Positions 36,306 to 45,318 of a stretch of 64,000 nt of DNA are shown here, piece after piece. Numbering within the stretch: the stretch's first letter is position 1; the number at the start of each line of letters is the position of its first letter. The notes beneath the pieces were generated by a model. The model searched no databases. It was not told the origin of the DNA and saw only the letters and a list, made by a program, of their open reading frames with translations. Source of the stretch: an uncultured Caldilineaceae bacterium (GTDB lineage: Bacteria > Chloroflexota > Anaerolineae > Caldilineales > Caldilineaceae); the NCBI GenBank assembly GCA_951813625.1, contig CATOTS010000024.1, positions 1-64,000 of the forward strand, in the 5' to 3' direction. A program made the translations under genes and the position numbers.

Positions 36306-38072
36306 CTATGCCTTCGACCAGGTCCAGGCGTTAGACTTCGTGCAGAACACGTCGAAGTTCCACAGCACCGTGTCGGGATTGTCCACCCCAACGATATCGT
36401 CCTTGTGCGAGATCCAGCGGTTGTAACGCGCCAGCGTCATCCACGATGTGCCCTCCAGAGCCGTCCGCTCCTGGATCATCTTGAGCAACTCCGACTTGCG
36501 CTCGGGTGAGGCCGCCCGGTACTCCTCCAACGCCTGCTGCGCCCAATCCGGATGGAAGCCCATCAAGTTGCCGGCCTTGGGCGTCCGCCCTTCGGCAAAC
36601 TCGCCGTGCTCGTTGCCATCGGCGTCTACCCAGATGGGGTCATCGTACTGACCAGGCCATACCGTCACCGAGGGAATGCCCCACGAGCCGTCATACCAGA
36701 TGTCGACATTGCCGTTGTAGTAGTACTCGGTCAACGCCGGTCCTTGCAATACCTTGGGCGTAGCCTTTATGCCAACCTGACCTAGCATCGCCGCGATCGC
36801 CGGCAGTAACTCAGAGGTCAGCGGATCGGTGTAGTCGGTCAGCAGATCGATCTCCTGGTTGGGATCCCAACCAGCCTCCTCCAACAGCCGCTTGGACTCT
36901 TCCGGATTGTACGGGTTGTGTTCGAAGTCGTCAGTTCCCGGCCCGTACTGCCGCCAGGCGATGCAGGCCTGGTCCAGCACCTGCGCGCACAAGACCGACC
37001 GATCAAGCGCCATGTCGATCGCCTGGAAGACGCGCACATCATTCAAATAAGGCTGGTTCCAATTGTAACGCAGCATGCGGATGTAGTAATCCGGCGTGTC
37101 GTACGTCGTCGTTCCCGCAACGGCCGCCATGCTCGGTACGTACGCCGCGTCATTCGTCGCCATTACATCCACCTCGCCGCGCTCAAACGCCACCAGGCAG
37201 GCATCGGCGCTGCCATACGTGATGAACTCGACCGCGTCGAGTTGCGGTTCCGGCCCGTGGTACAAGGAATTCTTCACGTACCGCATGAAGACTTCCTTCT
37301 CCCCCTTTTCGTAAATGTACGGGCCCGTCCCTACCTGCAGCTCTGGATCGAGCATGATCGGCGTCTCGAAGTCGCGCAAGGCAGTCCGCGCCTCCTTGTC
37401 CTCGAAGATCTTGCCGTATATGTGCCACGGCAGTGTCTGCTGACCGCCAAGGATGTTCCAGATCGCATCGCTCCACGGCTCAATCATCTCCACCCGGAAC
37501 GTGTAGTCGTCCTCGAGGATAAGCCCTTCAGGCAGCTCCTCAGTCGATCCCAGCCAGTAGTCCTTCACGCCCGCGACCAGTTGCAGCGCCGATTCGACGC
37601 CCTTGGCCGCGCTCGTGTCCGGCGTGATCGCCATCAACGTCGTGCCCCACACATCCTGCGCCGTGACCGGCTCGCCGTCGCTCCATTGCAGGCCCTCCCG
37701 GATCTTGACCGTGAATCCCGTGAAGTCGTCATTGTACTCAGCCGACTCCGCCAGGTTCATTTCAAGCTCCAGGTTGGCGTTGCGGAAAAACGGCCCCTCG
37801 TGGCTCATCTTGACAAGCGGTGTGTGATTTACGCCGCCAGCCATCGTCCAGGGGAACTGTTTGCCAATGTAGCCCGTGTCCCAGTGTCCCCAACGCAACA
37901 CATTTTCTTCCATCGCCGGTTCCGCTGCCGTCTCCGACTCGCTTGCCGCCGGTGCCTCTGCTGCCGGCGCCTCGGCCTCCGGCCCAGTCCCGCAGGCCGC
38001 CAACAGAAGTCCACCCGTTGTCACACCGGTGAACCTCAAGAAATCACGACGGGAAAATCTGCGACGTTCCAT
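36306..38072 (-). CDS. ABC transporter substrate-binding protein, DppA/OppA family (SBP_bac_5), Tat lipoprotein
   Basis: 588 residues from the ATG at 38072. This start gives a perfect Tat signal (FSRRDFLRFTG) with lipobox Cys27 (LLLAAC) and has GGAGGAAGGAG upstream; an upstream in-frame ATG at 38264 would bury the signal. A Glu/Ala linker follows. The body has FTGFTVKIREGLQWSDGEPV, TAQDVWGT and MALDRSVLCAQ, typical of family 5 binding proteins for peptides, oligosaccharides or nickel. It delivers ligand to the DppB/DppC pair. It begins 144 bp after another binding-protein gene. Confidence 0.93.
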   Translation of the reverse strand: MERRRFSRRDFLRFTGVTTGGLLLAACGTGPEAEAPAAEAPAASESETAAEPAMEENVLRWGHWDTGYIGKQFPWTMAGGVNHTPLVKMSHEGPFFRNANLELEMNLAESAEYNDDFTGFTVKIREGLQWSDGEPVTAQDVWGTTLMAITPDTSAAKGVESALQLVAGVKDYWLGSTEELPEGLILEDDYTFRVEMIEPWSDAIWNILGGQQTLPWHIYGKIFEDKEARTALRDFETPIMLDPELQVGTGPYIYEKGEKEVFMRYVKNSLYHGPEPQLDAVEFITYGSADACLVAFERGEVDVMATNDAAYVPSMAAVAGTTTYDTPDYYIRMLRYNWNQPYLNDVRVFQAIDMALDRSVLCAQVLDQACIAWRQYGPGTDDFEHNPYNPEESKRLLEEAGWDPNQEIDLLTDYTDPLTSELLPAIAAMLGQVGIKATPKVLQGPALTEYYYNGNVDIWYDGSWGIPSVTVWPGQYDDPIWVDADGNEHGEFAEGRTPKAGNLMGFHPDWAQQALEEYRAASPERKSELLKMIQERTALEGTSWMTLARYNRWISHKDDIVGVDNPDTVLWNFDVFCTKSNAWTWSKA

Positions 38073-38215
38073 GGTTCTGTTCTCCTTCCTCCTTCTGGAG
38101 GCAAATTTGGCAACTGTCGATTCCCAAAAAGACGAAGCAACCACGAGCCTTAACCCAAACACACGGGGTGCCCCGGCCTCTCCCATCCCGGGCGAAAAAC
38201 CGGGGCTGCCCTGTC

Positions 38216-39697
38216 CTAACTGCAGTCGGGATGCTGCACACCCAGGCTCGCCAGCTCTGTGCAAGCCTGCCCCTCCTTCTCATCCGGTGTGTAATTCTTG
38301 AAAACTCCGGCATAGCCCGCGTCGGCCACGATCTGTTCTGCCTCGGCCTGCGCAGCTGCCAGCGCCTCTTCAAGCGTCATCTCACCGGCCATGAACTTGC
38401 CTACGTTTGAGGCAAAAGCGAACTCCGCCTCCGGCCACCAGGCCTCGCTCGGCCGCGGCACCATGATCTCCATCTGACCTAGGTTGATCGGGAAGTACGG
38501 ATACAAGGCAGCGTAATCCGCGTCGGAGCAGTCCGAGATGCGATAGCACCACTGCTGCTCGTCGGCCAGGATCTTCGCGTTGGACTTGCCCTGCATGAAC
38601 TGAATGTATGCCCAGGCCGCGCCCTTGTTCTGGCTATTGGCGTTTATCGCCCAGCCGCCGGCGCCGGCCATCGTGCCGCGATGAATCTCGCCCGTCTCAG
38701 GATCTTCCCAGCCGGGAATCAGCGCCCAGCCGAGATTCTCCGCCATCGGCGACCGCTCCGGATCCATCAGGTTGGAAATGGCCCAGTTCTCGGTGATGTA
38801 CATCGCCACCTTGCCCTGCATGGCATTGAGCATCACGTCGTCGGTGAAATAACCTTCCTTGCCGGGCGGCTGCGCCGCCAGGAACTCCTCGCTAGTGAAG
38901 AATCCAAGCGCATCCTGCATTTCAGGCGTATTGAAAGTCGGGTTCCAGTCGCCGTCAAATAGTGATGCGCCGCGCGAGAAGGCGAAGCCAATCAGCAGGT
39001 CGCCCATGAGTGTGGAGGGGTTGCCGTAGCGGTGGTTGAATCCCCACAACCCTTCATCGGGACGAGTGAAAAATGTGCCGATGTCGAGGTACTGTCCCCA
39101 CGTCTCCGGGACCTGCAGGTCGTACCCATATTCCGCCTTGAAGGCGGCCTGCTCATCCGGATCGTTGAACAGGTCCATGCGGTAGGCCAGCATGCCGACT
39201 GCTGCAAACTGCGGGATCACGTAGAATGTCTCGTTATACGTGCCCAGCACGGCCAGCGAACGCAGCGGGTAATCGTCCAGCGCCACCTCGTCCGAGTCAT
39301 TGGCGATGTAGTCCGAAAGATCCTCCAGGCACCCCTGCGACACGAAGAGCCCGTACCACGGACCGTCAAGCCACATGACATCGTAGAGATCGCTGCCCGA
39401 CTGACACATCGTTGTCACCTTGGCAACGTAGTCAGTGAATGGCGGGAAGTCCGCCTGCAGGTCAACCCCCGTCGCCTCTACAAAGGCCGGATCCAGGCGT
39501 TCATGCTGCGTACCAAGGGCGGGAAGAGCATCGCCGATGCTGCCGACGCGGAGCGTACTGCCCGACAGCGGCATATCGTCTTCGCCCATCATGTCGTCCC
39601 CGGAGTCTGCCGGCGCGACAGGCGCAACACAGCCAACCACTGCCAGACTCAGGCAGGCGATGAAAACAACAAGCGACTGAATACGAGTACGTCTCAT
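38216..39697 (-). CDS. Extracellular solute-binding protein (family 1) lipoprotein, no adjacent permeases
   Basis: 493 residues. The N-terminus MRRTRIQSLVVFIACLSLAV VGC is a Sec lipoprotein signal (Cys23), followed by an acidic linker (DSGDDMMGEDD). The body has DVMWLDGPWYGLFVSQGCLE, TWGQYLDIGTFF and NSQNKGAAWAYIQFM, as in CUT1 binding proteins. It is the first gene of the run that continues with the Dpp-type system. The CUT1 permease pair at 27385-29192, about 9 kb further down the same strand, has no binding protein of its own and is the likely partner. The ligand is unknown. Confidence 0.9.
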   Translation of the reverse strand: MRRTRIQSLVVFIACLSLAVVGCVAPVAPADSGDDMMGEDDMPLSGSTLRVGSIGDALPALGTQHERLDPAFVEATGVDLQADFPPFTDYVAKVTTMCQSGSDLYDVMWLDGPWYGLFVSQGCLEDLSDYIANDSDEVALDDYPLRSLAVLGTYNETFYVIPQFAAVGMLAYRMDLFNDPDEQAAFKAEYGYDLQVPETWGQYLDIGTFFTRPDEGLWGFNHRYGNPSTLMGDLLIGFAFSRGASLFDGDWNPTFNTPEMQDALGFFTSEEFLAAQPPGKEGYFTDDVMLNAMQGKVAMYITENWAISNLMDPERSPMAENLGWALIPGWEDPETGEIHRGTMAGAGGWAINANSQNKGAAWAYIQFMQGKSNAKILADEQQWCYRISDCSDADYAALYPYFPINLGQMEIMVPRPSEAWWPEAEFAFASNVGKFMAGEMTLEEALAAAQAEAEQIVADAGYAGVFKNYTPDEKEGQACTELASLGVQHPDCS

Positions 39698-39896
39698 CGG
39701 AGTTCTCCTTGTACTGAAGAGTGTGGTTCCTACGACCGCTTTCTTCTGACCCGCTAGGACAGCCAGGCTATCCCCGTGTGACGGTCAAACACGCGCAACT
39801 GTGGCAGCTCCCACCTCCTTTCCCAAGCCCAACGCATGGCTCTAGGTCGACAATGGCACGCGGCATCTGCCCTGCCGTCCAGCGGACACGACCAAA

Positions 39897-40769
39897 TCAG
39901 GGGATCTTGTAGCGGCGCCAGAGATCGCCGTACTTCTCCAGGTCGACAATGTCGAAAAACTCCTCATCGTTGATCATCTTGTCCTGCACCGAATTCCAAT
40001 CCCCCGTCTCCTTGAGCGCCTTCAAACCGTCGACAAGCCCCCGCCCCGCCATGTACAGTGACACCAGCGAGCCAATGACCATCTGACACCCGGCCTTCTC
40101 GAACTCCTTGATAGCGATCGGCTCGACTGTAGCGAAGATGCCAACAAGCGGGGCCTTAATTCTGTCAGCAAAGTACTCCAGCTCCTCGACCGTCAGCGCC
40201 ATGACAAATATGGCATCGGCTCCAGCCTCGGCATAGGCGTTGCTTCGGCTGACAACCTCGTCGATCATGTTCTCGCGATAATAGGTGTCCAGGTACGTTG
40301 TCGCGATAACATCAGACCGCACGATGATCTTGAAATTCGGATCGTAACGAGCGTCGAGCGCGGCGCGGATCTTGCCGCACATCTCCTCAACGCTGATCAG
40401 TTCGCTGCGCGGGATGCCGGCCAGAAAGGGACACTTCGACGGCAGCGCCTGGTCGTCGATATGCACGCCCGCCAGGCCAATCGCTTCAAAGTCGCGCACC
40501 GCATCCATCATGCTGATGGCGTTGCCGTATCCCTCCTCCATGTCCGCAATGACCGGCACATTGACCGCCTTCACGATATTGCGCGCGATCATCAGCCGTT
40601 CAGTCTTGGGCATCAACGCCAGGTCAGGCTGCCCGAGAAAGGACGCCTCGGTTGCATAGCTGCCGATATAGACGGCGTTGAATCCGGCCCGCTCCACCAG
40701 CACCGCCGACAGCGCGTCGTGCGCCCCGATGGCAACAACCATCTCTCCGTTTTCGATTAAGCTCTGCAA
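39897..40769 (-). CDS. Isocitrate lyase/PEP mutase family protein
   Basis: 290 residues, cytoplasmic TIM barrel. The metal-site motif is ADMEEGYG (Asp76, Glu78), and the loop at 104-118 reads IDDQALPSKCPFLAG. In isocitrate lyase the gating loop is KKCGH; here SKC keeps the Cys but changes the rest, so C-C bond cleavage of a different 2-hydroxy or 2-methyl acid (2-methylisocitrate-lyase/oxaloacetate-decarboxylase-like) is likely. It follows a Gfo/Idh gene at the end of the inositol-synthase/kinase/ABC cluster, suggesting cleavage of the final oxidised product. The specific substrate is not known. Confidence 0.85.
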   Translation of the reverse strand: MQSLIENGEMVVAIGAHDALSAVLVERAGFNAVYIGSYATEASFLGQPDLALMPKTERLMIARNIVKAVNVPVIADMEEGYGNAISMMDAVRDFEAIGLAGVHIDDQALPSKCPFLAGIPRSELISVEEMCGKIRAALDARYDPNFKIIVRSDVIATTYLDTYYRENMIDEVVSRSNAYAEAGADAIFVMALTVEELEYFADRIKAPLVGIFATVEPIAIKEFEKAGCQMVIGSLVSLYMAGRGLVDGLKALKETGDWNSVQDKMINDEEFFDIVDLEKYGDLWRRYKIP

Positions 40770-40851
40770 TCGATCAGGGCCTCTGATTTTGGGTCCCTCC
40801 TTTCACCTGCCACCGTCGGTCTGAAGTCGGTTAACCGGGAATTGTAGGCTC

Positions 40852-42039
40852 CTATTTGACGGCGGCAGCATTGCAAAAATTGCTTCTTATCTCGAATTCC
40901 CCGTCTATCTCGGCCTGCGTGGTGATCTCATCCAGATAGACGTCCCGCTCTTCCTGCGCCGAAAGGTATGCCGCGATGATATATCGCGTTATTTCCCTAC
41001 CCTCTTCGCCGGTGAAGACAGGCCTGTCATCGTCCCTGACGGCCCGAACAAAGTGGCGCGTCGCGCCCACGAACGAAGATGACCAGCTGCGGTCCTCCGG
41101 CGGGACCTCCTCCAGATAAGTTGTGACCTCGCCGTCGACAAATACCGCGATTGGCGGAAAAGCCGGGCTGCCCGACATATTGCAAGCCTCAAAGTAGGCG
41201 CGGTCTTTCCCACCCGTACACTGGTTGATCCACATTACGCCCTTTTCGCCGAAAATCTCAACGAAGTCGTCCAGCCAGAAACTGCTGGGCAGCGCCATGC
41301 GCGGCGAGAACGAAAAATCCAGCTGGGCATACTTCGGCCTGCCGGCTTCGCCCCTGAAGCGCACCCGAATCATCGCCGGCGCGTCCAGAGGCGTGTCCGC
41401 GTCGATCCAGGCGCCGATCTTCTCAAAGTCCCGTTCCATGAACCAGCGCGCCAGCGAAAATTTGTGAAAGCCGTCGTCGCCCACCAGCGGCCCCGTGCCC
41501 GAGCGCCGGAAATCCATCCGCCAGCTGGTCGGGTCCCAGAAAATCGGCCATGGCGCGCCCTCCTTTACGCCGCCCATCGTATTCACGCGCATCGTCAACG
41601 GTTCGCCGATCACGCCCTCCTCGATCAGCGCCTTGGCTCGCTCAAAAGCCGGGTAAAACAGGAAGTTCTCGTAGACCCGCAACTTCACCCCGTTCTGCTT
41701 GCAAGCGTCAATGATTCTGTCGCACTCCTCCAACCCCTGCGCCATCGGCTTCTGCAAGCTCAAACCCTTGACACCGGCCTGCGCGCAATCGACCGCCAGC
41801 GCGCAGTGAAGATGGTGCGGCGTCAGTATCTCCACTATGTCGAGCGACTCCTTCTCCAGCATCTCCTTGTGGTCGCCGTAGAACGTCGCCTGACCCTGGC
41901 CCCACCGCTCCAGCCATCGTTGCCCGGCCTCCCGATCAAGGTCGCAGACCGCTGCGATCTCCGCATCCTCGTAGTCCAGGTAGCCCTGCACGTGTTCATT
42001 GCTGACAATTCCGAGGCCGATGAAGCCGACTTTCAGCAC
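40852..42039 (-). CDS. Gfo/Idh/MocA-family oxidoreductase
   Basis: 395 residues. The Rossmann start is MLKVGFIGLGIVSNEHVQGY (GxGxV). The EKP motif reads QKP (SLQKPMAQG), keeping Lys. The C-terminal domain has PLVGDDGFHKFSLARWFMER where the catalytic-region His is expected. It starts 18 bp after the MalG gene, within a transport operon. As with other family members, oxidation or epimerisation of an imported sugar or inositol is expected. The substrate is unknown. Confidence 0.9.
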   Translation of the reverse strand: MLKVGFIGLGIVSNEHVQGYLDYEDAEIAAVCDLDREAGQRWLERWGQGQATFYGDHKEMLEKESLDIVEILTPHHLHCALAVDCAQAGVKGLSLQKPMAQGLEECDRIIDACKQNGVKLRVYENFLFYPAFERAKALIEEGVIGEPLTMRVNTMGGVKEGAPWPIFWDPTSWRMDFRRSGTGPLVGDDGFHKFSLARWFMERDFEKIGAWIDADTPLDAPAMIRVRFRGEAGRPKYAQLDFSFSPRMALPSSFWLDDFVEIFGEKGVMWINQCTGGKDRAYFEACNMSGSPAFPPIAVFVDGEVTTYLEEVPPEDRSWSSSFVGATRHFVRAVRDDDRPVFTGEEGREITRYIIAAYLSAQEERDVYLDEITTQAEIDGEFEIRSNFCNAAAVK

Positions 42040-42057
42040 GGTGAGTCCTCCAGGCGG

Positions 42058-42885
42058 CTAGCCCTTGATGCCGGTCTGCGCCGCGCTCTCGATGATCCGC
42101 TGTTGAGCAAATAGAAAAATGAGAAGTAACGGCGTGGCCATCACCACCGAAACCGCCAGCAACCAGTGCGCCGGCGCCTGGTACAACGACTTAAGATAGG
42201 AGATGCCCAGCGGCAGCGTGGCCAACTTCTGGTCGCTGATCACGATCAGTGGCCAAAGAAACTCGTCCCAACTCGCCAGCGCGGCCAGCAGCGCCAGCGT
42301 AACCAGCGCAGGTTTCACCATCGGTACCACGATCTGAAAGAAAATGTTCAGCTCGCCCGAGCCGTCGACCCGCGCCGCGTCGATATACTCGGTCGGAATC
42401 GAAGAGATGAACTGCCTCATGAAGAAGACCGCAAACGCGTTCACCGATATCGGCAAAATCAATCCCGGATACGTGTTTATCCAGCCCAGTTGCTTTACGA
42501 TCACAAACAGCGGGATCATGATAATCTGCAGCGGGAGCAGCGACATGCCTAAAATCATGACGAACATGATCTCTTTGCCGGGGAAATTGTGCTTCGCGAA
42601 ACCGTAACCTGCCAGCGACGGAAAAAACACCTGGATCCCTACCTGCGCAAACAGCACGATGAGGCTGTTCATCAGGTTGCGCGTGAAGTTCTCGGATGTC
42701 CAAGCCTCGGGATAATTGCGCCACTGCACCGGGTCCGGAATCCACTTCACCGGAATGAGGAATACCTGCTCAAGCGGCTTAAGTGAGCCCGAAACAATCC
42801 AGACCATCGGGAACAACATCACGGCTGCAAAAACACAGAGCAGCCCGAATCGCGCAATCCGCACGACGTTGCTGCGCTCACTCAT
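42058..42885 (-). CDS. Carbohydrate ABC transporter permease, MalG type
   Basis: 275 residues. Helices start FGLLCVFAAVMLFPMVWIVS. The EAA loop is EYIDAARVDGSGELNIFFQIVVPMVKPA. The last helix ends AQQRIIESAAQTGIKG. It overlaps MalF by 4 bp. Partners are MalF (42882) and the binding protein at 43878. Confidence 0.93.
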   Translation of the reverse strand: MSERSNVVRIARFGLLCVFAAVMLFPMVWIVSGSLKPLEQVFLIPVKWIPDPVQWRNYPEAWTSENFTRNLMNSLIVLFAQVGIQVFFPSLAGYGFAKHNFPGKEIMFVMILGMSLLPLQIIMIPLFVIVKQLGWINTYPGLILPISVNAFAVFFMRQFISSIPTEYIDAARVDGSGELNIFFQIVVPMVKPALVTLALLAALASWDEFLWPLIVISDQKLATLPLGISYLKSLYQAPAHWLLAVSVVMATPLLLIFLFAQQRIIESAAQTGIKG

Positions 42886-43793
42886 TCTTCAATCCCCTCG
42901 TGAACGCGAAACAGCCGCAGCTGTACGACGGTGAGTATCAGGATCAACACGAACCCGACCATCGACACCGCGCTGGCCCGCCCCATGCGCAGGTCGCGTA
43001 GGCCCTCGTGGTAGATCAGCATCGCCATCGAACGCGTGGCATTGTTTGGACCCCCGCCCGTCATGATGAACATCGGCGTAAACACCTTCATGCCCGCGAT
43101 GATCGTGTGGATAACGACAAAGGCAAAAACCGGCCGCAGCATCGGCAACGTGATGTGCCGCATCAGGCGCCACCGGCCTGCTCCATCGATGGCGGCCGCC
43201 TCATAAAAAGTCTGGGGGATCGATTGCAGCCCGGCGAGAAATACGACCATGAACCATCCAACCCCCTGCCAGACCGACATGATGACAATGCCCCAAAGCG
43301 CACTGTCCTGCTTGGTCAGCCAGGATACGGAAAGTCCGAGCATCGCGTTGAGAGGGCCATTCTGGCGCAGCAGCAGCGACCAGGCAGTCGCCATCGCCAC
43401 CGCCGACAGAATTGTTGGCGTAAAGAAGACCGAACGAAAAAAGAAGCGCCCTATCAGCTTTTCCCGGATCAATGATGCAAAGATAAAGGCTATCAACCAG
43501 GCCGGCGGTCCAAAAAACAGCGTAAAACTGAGCGTCACCCGCATCGCCGACCAGAAGTTCTTATTGCCGGCCAGATTCTCATAGTTCCCCAGTCCAACCC
43601 AGGTCATCGGCCCGAAGAGGTCGAACTCGTGAAAGCTGATGACGATCGCGCTAACGATCGGATAGATATTAAAGACCAGAAAGAAGACAAGCACAGGAAG
43701 CGTGAAGAGGAATCCGACCACCTTCATGCGCGTATGATAACGCCAATTGTCGGGCCAAAACCTGCCCAACCAGAGCGATTCCGTCCTTTCCAC
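42882..43793 (-). CDS. Carbohydrate ABC transporter permease, MalF type
   Basis: 303 residues. The short head (RFWPDNWRYHTRMK) is followed by VVGFLFTLPVLVFFLVFNIYP, then five more helices. The EAA loop is FYEAAAIDGAGRWRLMRHITLPMLRPV. Its start lies 84 bp after the binding-protein stop, and a stem-loop (43822-43855) occupies that gap. Confidence 0.93.
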   Translation of the reverse strand: MERTESLWLGRFWPDNWRYHTRMKVVGFLFTLPVLVFFLVFNIYPIVSAIVISFHEFDLFGPMTWVGLGNYENLAGNKNFWSAMRVTLSFTLFFGPPAWLIAFIFASLIREKLIGRFFFRSVFFTPTILSAVAMATAWSLLLRQNGPLNAMLGLSVSWLTKQDSALWGIVIMSVWQGVGWFMVVFLAGLQSIPQTFYEAAAIDGAGRWRLMRHITLPMLRPVFAFVVIHTIIAGMKVFTPMFIMTGGGPNNATRSMAMLIYHEGLRDLRMGRASAVSMVGFVLILILTVVQLRLFRVHEGIEE

Positions 43794-43821
43794 AACACGG
43801 CCCCTGTACCTGGTGGCTAGC

Positions 43822-43855
43822 GGGAAGCCGATGGCGCAGAGGCCATCGACTTCCC
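43822..43855 (-). promoter_or_regulatory. Intercistronic stem-loop between binding protein and MalF
   Basis: GGGAAGCCGATGGC (43822-43835) faces GCCATCGACTTCCC (43842-43855). In the minus-strand RNA the single difference becomes a U-G pair, giving a 14-bp stem with a 6-nt loop. No T-run. A likely 3' protector of the binding-protein mRNA. Confidence 0.6.
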
Positions 43856-43877
43856 ACTGCCAAGACTTACTTTGGTT

Positions 43878-45242
43878 CTATCTCCCGTCGAGAATCGAAT
43901 CGATCTCTTCGACCGCCTCGTCAAGGCTGGCCTGGACGTCAGCGCCCTCGAACGCCATCGCCTCAATCTTGCCGCGCAAGATGCGGGCGACCTCTGCGTA
44001 GTGCTCGGTCACGAAAATCGCCTGGCCTCCCTCTGCCGCCGCGGCAACGAGGTCAGCATAAGGAACGCGGCCCGCGCCCCAACCCTTTTCGATGTCCGGC
44101 AACGGCTGCCAGATGCCCGACGCTGTCGCCTGTCCCTGCGGGTCCGCTTCCAGGAAACGGAGGAACTCCCACGCGGCCTGCTTGTTCGGCGAAGCCGCGT
44201 TCACCACCCAGGCCCAGCCCCAGAAAACGTTGCCAGGTGTGCCGGCATCGATCGCAGGCATACCGTAGGCATGATAGCCGCTCTCTACCACCGGGCTCTC
44301 CGTTGCCACGAGGAACGCTTCATACATCCACGGACCGGCCAGGTCGCAGGTCATCTCGCCCGAACCGAACGCCGCATGCACCTCGCCGGGGATCACGGGA
44401 CCAATGTTGGGATCGCCCAGCTCTTGGCTAACCCGCATCATCCACTCGACCGCCTCCACGCCAGCAGCATTATTGATCTGCCCAGACATACGGTCGTCGC
44501 TCAGGACGCTGCCGCCTGCCTGTGCCAGGAAGGTCGTCAGAACCTGCATCGACCATGTATCGTCGAAATACATCGGCAGCTTTATGAAGTTGCGCTTGAA
44601 GTTGCCGTCTTCGTCAAGATAAAAGTCGGGGTTGCCTTCAATCACCTGCTTGCCAACCGAAATCAGGTCGTCCCAGGTCTCGATCGCTACCGCATCAGGA
44701 TCAACCCCGGCATCGCGGAAATGCTGGTCGTTGCAGTAGAGAACGAGCCAGCTCAACTCCCAATGGTACCCGTAGGGCGTACCGTCGGCCGACGACCACG
44801 AGTCGAACGCACCCGGCAAACGGCTGGCCTTGAGCGCATCAACCGAGTCGAAGCCAAGCGCTCCCACCGCGTCACTGTCGATCGGCGCCAGCTGATCCTT
44901 GTTGATCAGCTTGATCGCCTGCGGGTTGATGACGGCAAAGATGTCGGGCGCGGTTCCGGTCGCAAGCGCACTCGTCACCTTGTCTTCAAATCCGCCCTCG
45001 CCTACAGGGGGAATGCTGTGGTCGAAATCGATTGTGACATGGGGATTGTCGTTCATGTAGATCCTGACGCGTTCGGCCTGGTACTCATAGCCGGGCGGCC
45101 AGTTGAAATACCACATCGAAAGTTCGACCGGTTGGTCCTCGGCTGCCATGTCTGACGCCATCGGCGCTGGCGCGACACAGGCCGCCACCAGTAGCGTCAG
45201 CAAAGCAAGAATGATCACGCTGCGTTTCCGGGTCTTCATCAC
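43878..45242 (-). CDS. Extracellular solute-binding protein (family 1) lipoprotein
   Basis: 454 residues. Sec-type lipoprotein signal with lipobox LVAAC (Cys22), followed by APAPMASDMAAED. The body reads ELSMWYFNWPPGYEYQAERV, VWGWAWVVNAAS-like segments and a C-terminal helix EAVEEIDSILDGR. It delivers substrate to the MalF/MalG pair immediately downstream. Two small stem-loops (45272-45290, 45299-45318) lie in front of it at the end of the kinase gene. The cluster context (inositol-phosphate synthase, PfkB kinase) suggests a polyol or sugar ligand. Confidence 0.92.
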   Translation of the reverse strand: MMKTRKRSVIILALLTLLVAACVAPAPMASDMAAEDQPVELSMWYFNWPPGYEYQAERVRIYMNDNPHVTIDFDHSIPPVGEGGFEDKVTSALATGTAPDIFAVINPQAIKLINKDQLAPIDSDAVGALGFDSVDALKASRLPGAFDSWSSADGTPYGYHWELSWLVLYCNDQHFRDAGVDPDAVAIETWDDLISVGKQVIEGNPDFYLDEDGNFKRNFIKLPMYFDDTWSMQVLTTFLAQAGGSVLSDDRMSGQINNAAGVEAVEWMMRVSQELGDPNIGPVIPGEVHAAFGSGEMTCDLAGPWMYEAFLVATESPVVESGYHAYGMPAIDAGTPGNVFWGWAWVVNAASPNKQAAWEFLRFLEADPQGQATASGIWQPLPDIEKGWGAGRVPYADLVAAAAEGGQAIFVTEHYAEVARILRGKIEAMAFEGADVQASLDEAVEEIDSILDGR

Positions 45243-45271
45243 ACGCCTCCTCTATGAGAATTGAGTATTCA

Positions 45272-45318
45272 GCGCCCAGAATTAGGGCGCATTCTGATCA
45301 GCCCATGACTACGGGCTG
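45272..45318 (-). terminator. Tandem small hairpins between kinase and binding-protein genes
   Basis: GCGCCC-7 nt-GGGCGC (45272-45290) and CAGCCC-8 nt-GGGCTG (45299-45318) lie one after the other, the second overlapping the end of the kinase gene. Neither has a T-run, so attenuation or mRNA processing is more likely than full termination. Confidence 0.4.

Noticed and set aside
36918..38153. 411-codon plus-strand frame opposite the Dpp-type binding protein
   Set aside because: Arg/His/Leu-rich, typical of an antisense shadow; no motif.
43872..45155. 427-codon plus-strand frame opposite a binding-protein gene
   Set aside because: Shadow of the sense gene; no motif and poor codon pattern.
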